38,320 bases of DNA from Actinomycetota bacterium (GCA_028717265.1 JAQUOE010000013.1:1-38320); one strand, 5' to 3'. Shown: positions 1-7,509, counted from the stretch's first letter. Made by a program: numbers and translations. Notes: generated by a model not told the origin, from the sequence alone.

Positions 1-118
1 TTTATAGATATTATCTCCGAATTATCCTTAAAATTATCTCTTTAATATAGCAATCAAATACTTAAATAATACATTATTCTTATGTGAAAGAACACTAAAG
101 TCAATAAAATTAATTTTA

Positions 119-127
119 TGATATAAT
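119..127 (+). promoter_or_regulatory. extended -10 promoter of the MNT/HepT-like pair
   Basis: TGA followed by TATAAT (122-127) matches an extended -10 element (TGnTATAAT). It lies about 60 bases before the nucleotidyltransferase start. No convincing -35 hexamer lies 16-18 bases upstream, which is usual for extended -10 promoters. This is a sequence match only. Confidence 0.45.
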
Positions 128-140
128 TTTAAATGTCTTT

Positions 141-160
141 ATTTTTTACAAGTAAAAAAT
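141..160. repeat. 9-bp perfect inverted repeat, probable operator
   Basis: Arms ATTTTTTAC (141-149) and GTAAAAAAT (152-160) are perfect reverse complements with a 2-base spacer. They lie between the extended -10 element and the start codon of the first toxin-antitoxin pair. Such a close-spaced dyad in the initial transcribed region is typical of an autoregulatory operator. It could also form a short AT hairpin in the mRNA leader. The function is inferred from position. Confidence 0.45.
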
Positions 161-189
161 ACGATTTAAGCTTTTGAGTAGAGATCACC

Positions 190-507
190 ATGAAAACAGT
201 AGTATATAAAAACAGAGAAGAAGAGATTCTTGGAAGGATAGTTTCTTTATTAAAAAAAGATATAAAACCGGAACGAATTTTTCTTTTTGGTTCCAGGGCC
301 GCAGGAAAATATAATCCTGGTTCAGATTTTGATATCGCAGTAGATGGCAAAAAAGTCGATGCGCGAAGGATTAGGGAGCTAAAGGAAAAGATGGAAGAAG
401 TTTCAGGCCTTCATAAAGTGGATTTAATTTTTTTAGAATCTATCGATAGAGAATTTAAGGATATTATTCTAAAAAGGGGAAGAATTCCATATGAAAGACG
501 TACTTGA
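190..507 (+). CDS. MNT-type minimal nucleotidyltransferase (MntA-like antitoxin)
   Basis: A 105-residue minimal nucleotidyltransferase of the polymerase-beta fold. The signature GSRAAGKYNPGSDFDIAV gives the GS pair (G34, S35) and the two metal-binding aspartates D46 and D48. A third acidic residue, D78, is in HKVDLIF. In MntA/HepT systems of this family the enzyme AMPylates the partner toxin and neutralises it. The downstream HepT-like gene overlaps by 17 bases, so the two are translationally coupled. The start ATG has only a weak purine stretch upstream. All catalytic positions are present, unlike in the partner. The family is secure; a true antitoxin role is inferred from the pairing. Confidence 0.85.
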   Translation: MKTVVYKNREEEILGRIVSLLKKDIKPERIFLFGSRAAGKYNPGSDFDIAVDGKKVDARRIRELKEKMEEVSGLHKVDLIFLESIDREFKDIILKRGRIPYERRT

Positions 508-880
508 GTATTCTTTAAAAAAATTAAAAGATGCTTGTAAAAAATTAGAAGAAGGTATAAACCAGACGAAAGACGAATTAGATAGAGACGGTGTTATTCA
601 GAGGTTTGAATTTACATTTGAACTTTTATGGAAAGCTCTAAAAATTTATCTCGAACATAAGGGAGTAATCGTAAAAACTCCAAGGGATAGTTTTGTGGAG
701 GCTTTTAGAATCAATTTAATCAGTGATGAAAAAATATTTCTCGATATGCTGGAAGATATAAATAATACCGCGTATATTTATGATGAGGAAACTTCAAAAA
801 AAATTTTTAATCGTATAAAAAAATCCTACAAGCAGGAAATTATAAAAATAATAGATAAGCTAAAGGTAGAAAGAGAATAA
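491..880 (+). CDS. HepT/HI0074-like helical partner of the nucleotidyltransferase, active-site motif altered
   Basis: A 129-residue all-helical protein of the HI0074 group (nucleotidyltransferase substrate-binding protein), related to HepT RNase toxins. The family core is visible in RFEFTFELLWKALKIYL (from R38) and in the C-terminal MLEDINNTAYIYDEE. In active HepT proteins the latter segment carries R-x4-H-x-Y. Here the aligned positions are I90 in place of Arg and Y95 in place of His, with only Y97 kept, so RNase activity of the usual type is doubtful. It overlaps the nucleotidyltransferase gene and has GGGGAAG as a plausible ribosome site. It may be a detoxified partner or a divergent member. 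The family call is firm; the toxin role is uncertain. Confidence 0.75.
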   Translation: MKDVLEYSLKKLKDACKKLEEGINQTKDELDRDGVIQRFEFTFELLWKALKIYLEHKGVIVKTPRDSFVEAFRINLISDEKIFLDMLEDINNTAYIYDEETSKKIFNRIKKSYKQEIIKIIDKLKVERE

Positions 881-906
881 TTTTCTGATTACTGGGTTTG
901 ATTCTT

Positions 907-1071
907 TATCCTCACTTTTCTCCGGATGGAAAAACTATTATATTTACCTCAAATAGAGATGAAGCAGTAGAATATCTGGCAGATATTTTTGTTATGAGTT
1001 CCAATGGAAAAAATCAGACCAATATTACTCCTGATTTCAAAGGGTCATACCAGGGTGGACCTTCCTGGTAA
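907..1071 (+). pseudogene. remnant of a TolB/PD40-type beta-propeller gene
   Basis: One frame reads a typical PD40 repeat: PHFSPDGKTIIFTSNR, then ADIFVMSSNGKNQTNIT, then GGPSW and a stop (TAA at 1069). This is the P-x-F/W-SPDG-x-x-I-x-F-x-S pattern of TolB-like propellers. It has no start codon or signal peptide, and a stop lies in frame at 886-888, so it is the 3' end of a gene whose body was lost. The remaining bases between the two toxin-antitoxin pairs (881-1190) hold nothing else I can support. It suggests that this end of the window has been rearranged. Confidence 0.6.
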
Positions 1072-1194
1072 TTAGTATAGAGTAAATAGAATAGATTCTT
1101 ATAGATATTCTTTCTTGTTTTAGACTCTTTTCCACAAAGAAATATTAAAACAAGCGAAATCTTTTAAAAATCATAATAATACGTACTATTGGTA

Positions 1195-1222
1195 TTGACA
1201 ATTAATCATTATTAATTATACT
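1195..1222 (+). promoter_or_regulatory. vapBC promoter
   Basis: TTGACA (1195-1200) and TATACT (1217-1222) are separated by 16 bases, close to the sigma-70/sigma-A consensus. Transcription would start about 10 bases before the antitoxin start codon, giving a very short leader. The -10 element lies inside the inverted repeat described next. Confidence 0.6.
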
Positions 1223-1229
1223 TATAATT
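1214..1229. repeat. inverted repeat over the vapBC -10 box, probable VapB operator
   Basis: Arms AATTATA (1214-1220) and TATAATT (1223-1229) are perfect reverse complements with a 2-base spacer, and they cover the -10 hexamer. Ribbon-helix-helix antitoxins commonly repress their own operon by binding such a dyad, so binding here would occlude RNA polymerase. The operator role is inferred. Confidence 0.5.
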
Positions 1230-1240
1230 GGTGATAATAA

Positions 1241-1516
1241 ATGACTTCAAAAAAAATAAATATAACAATTCCTGAAAAAAATTTAAAAGAGATAAAGGAC
1301 TTCTGTATCAGCGAAAAAATCAGTAAGAGCTGGCTGATACGTGAGGCGACTTCTCAATATATTGCCGGCATCAGTAAAAAAAAGGAATTAGAAAAGAAAA
1401 AGAAAGATATGGAATGGGCGGCAAAAACGATGGAAAGACTTCGGGAGAAAAGTGATGGTTTTACCGGTGAAAAAACCGGTACTGAAGTAATCAGGGAATT
1501 TAGAGAAAAAAGGTAA
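1241..1516 (+). CDS. VapB-like ribbon-helix-helix antitoxin
   Basis: A 91-residue protein. Its N-terminus, KKINITIPEKNLKEIKDFC then SKSWLIREATSQYI, has the strand-helix-helix pattern of CopG/ribbon-helix-helix DNA-binding antitoxins. The rest is strongly charged (Lys/Glu) and probably becomes ordered only on binding the toxin. The gene ends 6 bases before a PIN-domain toxin gene, the standard vapBC arrangement. GGTGAT lies 5 bases before the ATG. It probably represses its own promoter through the overlapping inverted repeat. No exact VapB subfamily can be assigned. Confidence 0.75.
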   Translation: MTSKKINITIPEKNLKEIKDFCISEKISKSWLIREATSQYIAGISKKKELEKKKKDMEWAAKTMERLREKSDGFTGEKTGTEVIREFREKR

Positions 1517-1522
1517 ATAAAA

Positions 1523-1957
1523 ATGGAAATTGTTCTGGATGCATCAATTGCAGTTAAATGGTTCAGTGCAAAATCCGAGGATAATGTGGAAATTGCCCTG
1601 GAAATACAAAGGCAAAAAATATTAGATAAACTGGAAATCATGGTTCCGGATCTGTTCTTCCTGGAAATAACCAATGCCTTTCTTACCAGATCTAAATTCA
1701 GTATTGATGATATTTTAATGATAGAAGAATCGTTGCATAAAATGAATTTAAAAGTAATTTATCCTGATCACACTATATTAAATAGTGCCATAAGAATTGC
1801 ACATACCTGTGGCCTGACCATGTATGATTCTTTTTATGTAGCCATAGCCAAATTCTGTGAGGTCCCTCTTTTAACCGGGGATAAGAAAATACTTGATAAC
1901 AGAAATAAATTCGAATTTATTAAATCCCCGGAGGAATTTAAAAAGATTTTACTGTGA
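1523..1957 (+). CDS. VapC-like PIN-domain ribonuclease toxin
   Basis: A 144-residue PIN-domain protein. The metal-binding acidic residues expected of the family are present: D6 (VLDASIAVKW), E48 (FFLEITNAF), D102 (TMYDSFYVAIA) and D120 (LLTGDKKIL). VapC toxins are Mg-dependent endoribonucleases that cleave tRNA or rRNA; the target here cannot be told from sequence. AAAGG precedes the ATG, and the antitoxin gene lies directly upstream. The active site looks intact, unlike that of the HepT-like protein of the first pair. Confidence 0.85.
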   Translation: MEIVLDASIAVKWFSAKSEDNVEIALEIQRQKILDKLEIMVPDLFFLEITNAFLTRSKFSIDDILMIEESLHKMNLKVIYPDHTILNSAIRIAHTCGLTMYDSFYVAIAKFCEVPLLTGDKKILDNRNKFEFIKSPEEFKKILL

Positions 1958-2039
1958 TTCTTGATTTCCCTATTACCCAGATGGGATTAAACATGGAGGA
2001 AGCAAGAAGCATAAAGAAAAGATTTAATATCTTTAAAAA

Positions 2040-2813
2040 TTAATGAAGGTCCCGGGCAAGGTAAGCTGCTCCAAGCGCACCTGTTATCCGGGGTTCATCG
2101 GGAATGTTTAATTTTACCCCCAATTTTTCTTCCAGTGCCCTTACAACCCCCAGATTTTTTGCCACTCCTCCGGTCATACAAACCGGTTCCTCAAGGCCGA
2201 CTCTTTCGACCATTGTTGTCACCCTGTCGGCAATGGAATAGATGAGACCTTTGATGATTTTATTTTTATCTACGCCATGTCCGATAAGCGAAACGATTTC
2301 GGATTCGGCAAAAACCGTGCAGGTAGAGGTAATATCCACTTTATCGCTTGTTTTATTAAAAATAGGAGTAAACTCTTCCAGACTTATTTCAAGTGCCTTC
2401 GCCATTACTTCGAGGAAACGTCCGGTTCCGGCGGCGCATTTATCGTTCATGAGGAAATCAATAGGATTTCCGCCTTCGAGTTTTATGACCTTGCTGTCCT
2501 GTCCGCCGATATCTATTACTGTTTTTAAATCGGGAAATGAAGATACTACTCCCCGTGCATGGCAGCTTATTTCGGTTATGTTCTTATTGGCAAACGGGAT
2601 GTTTATTCTGCCATAACCTGTGGCTACAATTGATTTAATCTCCGATTCTTTAAGCCCTGCTTTCTTTAAAGAAGATTCGAAGGCTGCCTCTGCAGCATTT
2701 TTACTGTTCGAACCCGTCAGCGCGATTACATAAGATACAATCTTATTATTTTTATTATCGAGTATTACTGATTCGGTTGAAACTGATCCCACGTCGATCC
2801 CGCATGTATACAT
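2040..2813 (-). CDS. 2-hydroxyacyl-CoA dehydratase activase (HgdC/CompA-like ATPase)
   Basis: An ASKHA-fold ATPase of about 257 residues that injects an electron, at the cost of ATP, into a 2-hydroxyacyl-CoA dehydratase or related double-cubane protein. Visible are the phosphate-1 loop GIDVGSVSTE, phosphate-2 region VIDIGGQDSK and adenosine loop MTGGVAKN. The two cysteines that hold the subunit-bridging [4Fe-4S] cluster are C126 (NDKCAAGTGRF) and C165 (STCTVFAESE). I chose ATG at 2813 because GAAAGGAAATCA precedes it with ideal spacing. An in-frame ATG at 2831 has no such site. It is the last gene of the operon, next to its two probable client subunits. The substrate is unknown. Confidence 0.88.
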   Translation of the reverse strand: MYTCGIDVGSVSTESVILDNKNNKIVSYVIALTGSNSKNAAEAAFESSLKKAGLKESEIKSIVATGYGRINIPFANKNITEISCHARGVVSSFPDLKTVIDIGGQDSKVIKLEGGNPIDFLMNDKCAAGTGRFLEVMAKALEISLEEFTPIFNKTSDKVDITSTCTVFAESEIVSLIGHGVDKNKIIKGLIYSIADRVTTMVERVGLEEPVCMTGGVAKNLGVVRALEEKLGVKLNIPDEPRITGALGAAYLARDLH

Positions 2814-2837
2814 TGATTTCCTTTCGCTCATGTTATC

Positions 2838-4121
2838 TTAAGAATTTAAAATTTCTATGAATCCCTGCAGCCTGGTTTTTACCTGACCCTGTGAAGAATT
2901 GTTCTGATCCACGCAGTCTCCATCCAGAACCAGGGTAGGAATATTAATTTTTTTAAGGCTGTCTTTTATTATTCTTGCTCCGCCGTTACTCTGCCTGCAT
3001 CCCCAGTGAGAAAATAAGATTGCCCCGTCTGCTTTATAATCATGCGCTGCTTTAAGAATCACGCCGATACGGTTATCTATGCTACCCCCCAGAAAATTGG
3101 AAAGCATTTTTCTTGCCAGGCTTTCAAAAGGTTTCTTATAATCAAGTTCTTGCCAGTAAACATGATTGATTTCTTCAAAAACCACTCTGCAATTTTCCCT
3201 GTAAAGTATATCAAATATCTCGTTTCTGTAATAAGGTTTAAGATGCAGCCAGAGAATCCTTTTAGCCGGTTTATTCTTCTCCGAAATTTCTTTACACTGT
3301 TTATCTGAATATTTTTTCAGGTCCCTGTATATCTCCTTATAAAGAATGACCGCTTCTCTTGTTCCCGCAAGCCCATGAAAAGGCAGGATGAAATTCAGGC
3401 CGTTAAAATGAGAGGGGTAATCTGCAAGGTTTTTTCTTAAGCTGCCTACCTCTATTGCCCACTTTCTTAATTCATTTGAGAGTTCGAAGGTTTCTTCGAA
3501 CATGGATATGTCAGGTTTCTTACCGGTTTTGGAACAAATATCGGTACAGATGTTTTTTATCTGTGCGGCCAGATACCGGATCGACTCTTCTGAATAACGG
3601 TAAGGAACATCGATAAGATAGAAGTTCTTTTCGATATTATGTTTTACAGAGTGTATGTAAAATGATTTCTGTGCGGCATCACAGGCAAGATTGGATGTTA
3701 TGATGTAGTCCGGCCGCGGAAACAAATCAAGTTCGGCAGCACCTGATGCGCTCCTGTGAAATGTGCAAAGATCCTGCGAGTACCAGTGCGATGAAGCTTC
3801 TTTAAGTGTTTGCGGCGCCAGTCCCAGACCGGCTGTAAATCCTGCCATGACTTCCGGCAGGAATGGCGTGATGCCCAGAGCGTGGAACAACTCATGTGGT
3901 ATGAAGAGGGATCCATAACCTATCGGGCGGTTATTATCTGAATAGGCTTTTTTCAGACTTTCTATCGTGAAAATATTCAGATATTTATCGGATGCGGAAG
4001 GAAATGTTTTTCCATATGCATACAGGACCGGTTTTAGTGCAATTATGCCCAGCAGCCTTTTGATATACCTCAGATTCAAATTTTTTTGTATACCTGTTTT
4101 TAATCTGTCTTTTATACCCAT
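2838..4121 (-). CDS. 2-hydroxyacyl-CoA dehydratase family subunit (HgdB/DCCP-like), larger
   Basis: A 427-residue member of the 2-hydroxyglutaryl-CoA dehydratase D-component/benzoyl-CoA reductase family. Family marks are IPHELFHALGITPFLPEV (a variant of the PEELI-x-A-G motif), TSNLACDAAQ and the C-terminal GCRQSNGG followed by SSQGQVKTRLQGFIEIL. Cysteines C119, C147 and C375 are candidate ligands of the iron-sulfur cluster. It pairs with the 388-residue paralogue upstream as in heterodimeric dehydratases, with the activase 6 bases or more downstream. It probably removes water from a 2-hydroxyacyl-CoA to give an enoyl-CoA. No CoA-transferase or hydroxyacid dehydrogenase lies nearby to identify the substrate. 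No clear ribosome site precedes this ATG. Confidence 0.8.
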   Translation of the reverse strand: MGIKDRLKTGIQKNLNLRYIKRLLGIIALKPVLYAYGKTFPSASDKYLNIFTIESLKKAYSDNNRPIGYGSLFIPHELFHALGITPFLPEVMAGFTAGLGLAPQTLKEASSHWYSQDLCTFHRSASGAAELDLFPRPDYIITSNLACDAAQKSFYIHSVKHNIEKNFYLIDVPYRYSEESIRYLAAQIKNICTDICSKTGKKPDISMFEETFELSNELRKWAIEVGSLRKNLADYPSHFNGLNFILPFHGLAGTREAVILYKEIYRDLKKYSDKQCKEISEKNKPAKRILWLHLKPYYRNEIFDILYRENCRVVFEEINHVYWQELDYKKPFESLARKMLSNFLGGSIDNRIGVILKAAHDYKADGAILFSHWGCRQSNGGARIIKDSLKKINIPTLVLDGDCVDQNNSSQGQVKTRLQGFIEILNS

Positions 4122-4151
4122 GTTATAAATTCATAATCCCGATTATAAAAA

Positions 4152-5318
4152 TCAAAGCATTTCCAGAAAAGCCTGCACCCTCGTTTTTATCTGCCCCTCG
4201 GAAAAATTATTATATTCTATGTCAAGATAAAGAACCGGAATCCCCATATTATTTAATCTCTGTTTAAGAAGCGGAAAGGAATAAAGCATATTATCACAGA
4301 ATTTTAAAGTTATGAATATTACCCCTTTTATATGGTTTTTGATTATAACATTTTCAATCTCGGCCAGTTTTGAACCAGGATCTGCCATTCTCATACATTG
4401 AGGTTTATTTAAATATCTTTCTGCAATGGACTCCATCAAATCCTTGTTGTCACCGGTTACCACCTGTTTAACGAAATATCTATTTGAGGTACAGAGATCC
4501 TCGGAGGCCAGTTTAAGATTCATTTTCGAAAGCATTTCCCAGAGTTTATCTTCAGCGATAAAATTGCCGATAATCATGATCGACGGAGAATTCCTCTGAT
4601 CGGGCTGTAGACTGATTCCGTTTTTGGTACTGGTTTTATCGATACTTCCGATAAAGCCAAGGTATTTTTCCAGATCATCCAAAAAGATTTCAGGATCGGA
4701 GATCATGGATAGTTCCATAACCTTATAGTATGCCGGGATTTCTATGAGGTCCGGTGATTTATAAAAAATATTGCTGAATTCTTTTAAAAGTTTTCTTTTT
4801 TTATTGATAAGTTTTACCGCATTTTCTATTTCTTCTTCATTTATCTTTTCACCTTTCAGTTTTTCTATAAATTTTTTCATATCATCCATATTGCCGGTAA
4901 AGAAATCCCGGGAATCCCTGTTCTTTAAATGAGGGACATCCAGCAGATAAGAAGGAATCCCGTCAAGATATTTGCTGGCAATATCAAAAAATCTTCTCAT
5001 GCCATCACAGGAATTAGTAAATATTATTGCTTTAAGATTATCGGCATCGGCGAGCAGACTTTCCCAGCCTGATTTGATATAAGGGCAGAAATTTATAGGA
5101 AAATAACTTTCGGATTTGATTATTTTTTTTCTCCCGAATATTCTTACCGGGACAAATCCACCTGCAATTATAAGTTCCTCGGGAGTATAAGTGCAGAACC
5201 ACCCGATCGCAGCTTTTTTATTTTCGGAAGTCAGGGTATTTCCAAAAAAAAATTTTATATCGTTTATTTTTTTTCTTGTTTTATCGAAATTATCTGTATC
5301 TCTGATATCCTGTGTCAT
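4152..5318 (-). CDS. 2-hydroxyacyl-CoA dehydratase family subunit (HgdB/DCCP-like), smaller
   Basis: A 388-residue paralogue of the neighbouring subunit. It shows GWFCTYTPEELIIAGGFVPVRIFG near the N-terminus, then FPINFCPYIKSG, FTNSCDGMRRFF and, near the end, FCDNMLYSF followed by EGQIKTRVQAFLEML. C78, C104 and C341 are the likely iron-sulfur ligands (C42 is a further candidate). Families with this fold hold a [4Fe-4S] or double-cubane [8Fe-9S] cluster and depend on an HgdC-type activase, which is encoded two genes downstream. It starts 21 bases after the GerMN lipoprotein gene, which suggests cotranscription. Dehydratase and double-cubane reductase roles cannot be separated from sequence alone. 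Confidence 0.8.
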   Translation of the reverse strand: MTQDIRDTDNFDKTRKKINDIKFFFGNTLTSENKKAAIGWFCTYTPEELIIAGGFVPVRIFGRKKIIKSESYFPINFCPYIKSGWESLLADADNLKAIIFTNSCDGMRRFFDIASKYLDGIPSYLLDVPHLKNRDSRDFFTGNMDDMKKFIEKLKGEKINEEEIENAVKLINKKRKLLKEFSNIFYKSPDLIEIPAYYKVMELSMISDPEIFLDDLEKYLGFIGSIDKTSTKNGISLQPDQRNSPSIMIIGNFIAEDKLWEMLSKMNLKLASEDLCTSNRYFVKQVVTGDNKDLMESIAERYLNKPQCMRMADPGSKLAEIENVIIKNHIKGVIFITLKFCDNMLYSFPLLKQRLNNMGIPVLYLDIEYNNFSEGQIKTRVQAFLEML

Positions 5319-5339
5319 GTTTATGCAGTATTTGTATTG

Positions 5340-5888
5340 CTACTGTTCGATAGAATTTCTTATAATTTCTTCGTTTCTTGTGAATTCTTCATAAATTCCC
5401 ACATGTCCCCAGAAGTCCTCTATATAAAGGCCGTCTATCTCGCCGCTCTCTTTGCCCTCTATGGTTATTTTTACTCTTTCTATTTCTTCGAATTCGGTCA
5501 GTGTATCGACTATGGAGAAGATAGCAAGAATCTCTGTAGCAGAACTGTGAGGAATTTCTTCAAGGTTTGTTATGATCTCTTTACTGAAATCTACAGTAGC
5601 GGTGCCGCCGGATATTTTTACAGAATTGACCCTGACATCTGATGGAATCACCGGGTAAAGATCACTACTGTCCGGGCCCTTTATCAATTCTTCAAGCACG
5701 CTTTTATAAAGGTCGCCGCTTACTGATATTTCCCTGATTTCTTTTACGAGGTAGAAATCGGTTTCGCCGGATGACGCAAAGTAAAGAGTCACACTGCGGG
5801 TACACGAGGATAGTGTCGTTATAAAGAATAGAACCAGTATTAATATTGTGCTTACGATAAGAAATCCTTTTAACCTGTTTTTTTTCAT
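5340..5888 (-). CDS. GerMN-domain lipoprotein
   Basis: A 182-residue exported protein: basic N-terminus, hydrophobic segment (about residues 8-26), and lipobox LSSC with the lipidated cysteine at C29. The mature part is a single GerMN domain: VTLYFASSGE, then YKSVLEELIKGP, VRVNSVKISGGTATVDFSKE and the SATEILAIFSIVDTLTEF helix. In Bacillus GerM such domains act at the cell surface in sporulation and germination, and the domain is also common in non-sporulating Gram-positive-type bacteria. Being the first gene of the dehydratase operon is odd, because those enzymes are cytoplasmic; it may simply share the promoter. The function is unknown beyond the domain. Confidence 0.8.
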   Translation of the reverse strand: MKKNRLKGFLIVSTILILVLFFITTLSSCTRSVTLYFASSGETDFYLVKEIREISVSGDLYKSVLEELIKGPDSSDLYPVIPSDVRVNSVKISGGTATVDFSKEIITNLEEIPHSSATEILAIFSIVDTLTEFEEIERVKITIEGKESGEIDGLYIEDFWGHVGIYEEFTRNEEIIRNSIEQ

Positions 5889-6025
5889 TTTTATTCCCGG
5901 GATTTTTATTATTAGCTAAACTCCCCTTAATTCTATAGATGGGCAGATAAAAAGACAATATAAAAATTGGACCTGTATAAAACATTACAAAATTAATCTT
6001 ACAGATGGTATTATTATACATGTAC

Positions 6026-6052
6026 TTGCAATTTAAAAATATCATCTATAAA
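6026..6052 (+). promoter_or_regulatory. possible promoter for the isochorismatase-fold gene
   Basis: TTGCAA (6026-6031) and TATAAA (6047-6052) are spaced by 15 bases in the 217-base divergent intergenic region. The spacing is short, so this is weak. The rest of the region is AT-rich and must also hold the promoter for the minus-strand GerMN/dehydratase operon, which I could not place with confidence. Confidence 0.3.
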
Positions 6053-6105
6053 TCATAAAATAAATTTCAGAAATAATTATTTTACAGTTTCGAGCAGGTG
6101 AGAAA

Positions 6106-6633
6106 ATGACCGGTGACAGAGCATTACTTATAATAAATATGCTGAATGATTTTATATTGGATGGGGCACCGTTTAAAATCCCGGAGATTAAAAAGATCAT
6201 AGAACCTATAAAAAAAGAAATTGAAAAAGCCGGCAGTTCAGGCTACCCGGTTATATACTTGTGTGATAGCCATGAAAAAGATGACAGCGAGTTTAAAATG
6301 TTTCCTCCTCATGCAATAAAAAATACAGAAGGATCTAAAATAATCGAAGAATTAAAGCCGCGGGGCAGCGATATCATAGTAAGAAAAAGTGCATTCTCCG
6401 GTTTTTTCAATACGGAACTGGATAAGATATTGAAAAGATTATCGATAACAAAATTAATAATCACGGGAAATGTAACCAATTTAAGTATTTTGTACACCTC
6501 GGCTGATGCGGTATTCAGAGGATTTGATGTCGATGTGGTTAAAGGTGCCGTTATCGGCTTAAACAGAAGAGATCATAAATTTGCACTGGATCAGATGCGA
6601 AGGATATTAAAGGTAAATATAGTCGGGGGATAA
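6106..6633 (+). CDS. isochorismatase-fold hydrolase with Ser at the catalytic Cys position
   Basis: A 175-residue protein of the isochorismatase/nicotinamidase superfamily. D15 (NMLNDF) and K94 (VRKSAFSGF) fit the catalytic Asp and Lys. The third triad residue lies in a motif usually reading G-V-x-T-x-x-C. Here it is GNVTNLSILYTSADA, so S127 replaces the nucleophilic cysteine (codon AGT). The protein could use Ser, catalyse something else, or be non-catalytic. AGGTGAG precedes the ATG. No NAD or siderophore genes adjoin it. A phosphoglycerate-mutase-like gene follows after 70 bases. Fold call secure, function open. Confidence 0.75.
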   Translation: MTGDRALLIINMLNDFILDGAPFKIPEIKKIIEPIKKEIEKAGSSGYPVIYLCDSHEKDDSEFKMFPPHAIKNTEGSKIIEELKPRGSDIIVRKSAFSGFFNTELDKILKRLSITKLIITGNVTNLSILYTSADAVFRGFDVDVVKGAVIGLNRRDHKFALDQMRRILKVNIVGG

Positions 6634-6703
6634 ATGGTTCGAGGTAAGAATTATCTTATTTTAAATTTTTAACAATTCAGAAGGAAGTAAGGGAAGAAAT
6701 GCT

Positions 6704-7378
6704 ATGGGCGTAAAGTTCTTTTTAATCAGACACGGGCAAACATTATGGAATGAGCAGGGAAGATATCAGGGAAACCATGATATTAGTTTGACCGGGCTGG
6801 GAATCCGCCAGGCAAAGTCTGCGGCAAAGTATCTTTCGAGAGTAAATTTTTCCAATATTTACAGCAGTCCATTAAAACGAGCCATAGATACTGCAAACAT
6901 CATAGGGAAAAACAAGGATTTGAAGATAATAGTGAGAGAAGGTTTAAAGGAAATTTATTTTGGCAAATGGGAGGGAATGAAATTTAGCGAGATAAATAAC
7001 GAGTTTCACGATGATTATCAGAAATGGCTAAAGGACCCATATAACAGCTGTCCTACCGGGGGAGAAAGCTTTAAAAAGGTGCAGGAGAGGGCTGTAGCCG
7101 AAATCGATAATATAATAGGCGAGAATGAAGATAAAAGCAGCGTTGCAGTAATAACTCATGGAGGAATTATACTTTCACTGCTGGTAAACTGGCTTCAAAT
7201 ACCCATACCCAGGTGGAGGTCCATAATTCAGAGACAGGGGGCAATAAATATTGTGGTGATTGATAAAGGGTTTCCATATGTCTCTGTAATAAATTATACA
7301 GGCCATCTCAAGCCTTTATATGATGACAGGGAAGATAAAGTTATTGAAGTTTATAGCGGCCTTAAGGACAAAATCTAA
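6704..7378 (+). CDS. histidine phosphatase family protein (PhoE/CobC/GpmB type)
   Basis: A 224-residue histidine phosphatase. The N-terminal LIRHGQTLWNEQGRYQG carries R9 and the phospho-accepting H10. R59, E83 (LKEIYFGKWEG) and the second histidine H152 (VITHGG) complete the active site. The family removes phosphate from small metabolites (for example alpha-ribazole phosphate or phosphoglycerate) and many members are broad-specificity phosphatases. No cobalamin genes lie nearby, so CobC is not favoured. GAAGGAAGTAAGGGAAG precedes the ATG. The substrate is unresolved. Confidence 0.85.
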   Translation: MGVKFFLIRHGQTLWNEQGRYQGNHDISLTGLGIRQAKSAAKYLSRVNFSNIYSSPLKRAIDTANIIGKNKDLKIIVREGLKEIYFGKWEGMKFSEINNEFHDDYQKWLKDPYNSCPTGGESFKKVQERAVAEIDNIIGENEDKSSVAVITHGGIILSLLVNWLQIPIPRWRSIIQRQGAINIVVIDKGFPYVSVINYTGHLKPLYDDREDKVIEVYSGLKDKI

Positions 7379-7509
7379 ATTATCTGAAGTGAGGAAATAT
7401 ATTAAACTTAAAACTGAGATTTTACTATGAGCCGGAGAAAGCAATTTTTGGATTTGTGCCAAATTCATAGATAAATAATCTAAAAATAAATTAAAGAGGT
7501 GTATAAGAA

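Noticed and set aside
1981-2043. Short 20-codon frame MGLNMEEARSIKKRFNIFKN after vapC
   Set aside because: Too short, no ribosome site, overlaps the end of the activase gene, and resembles no family I know.
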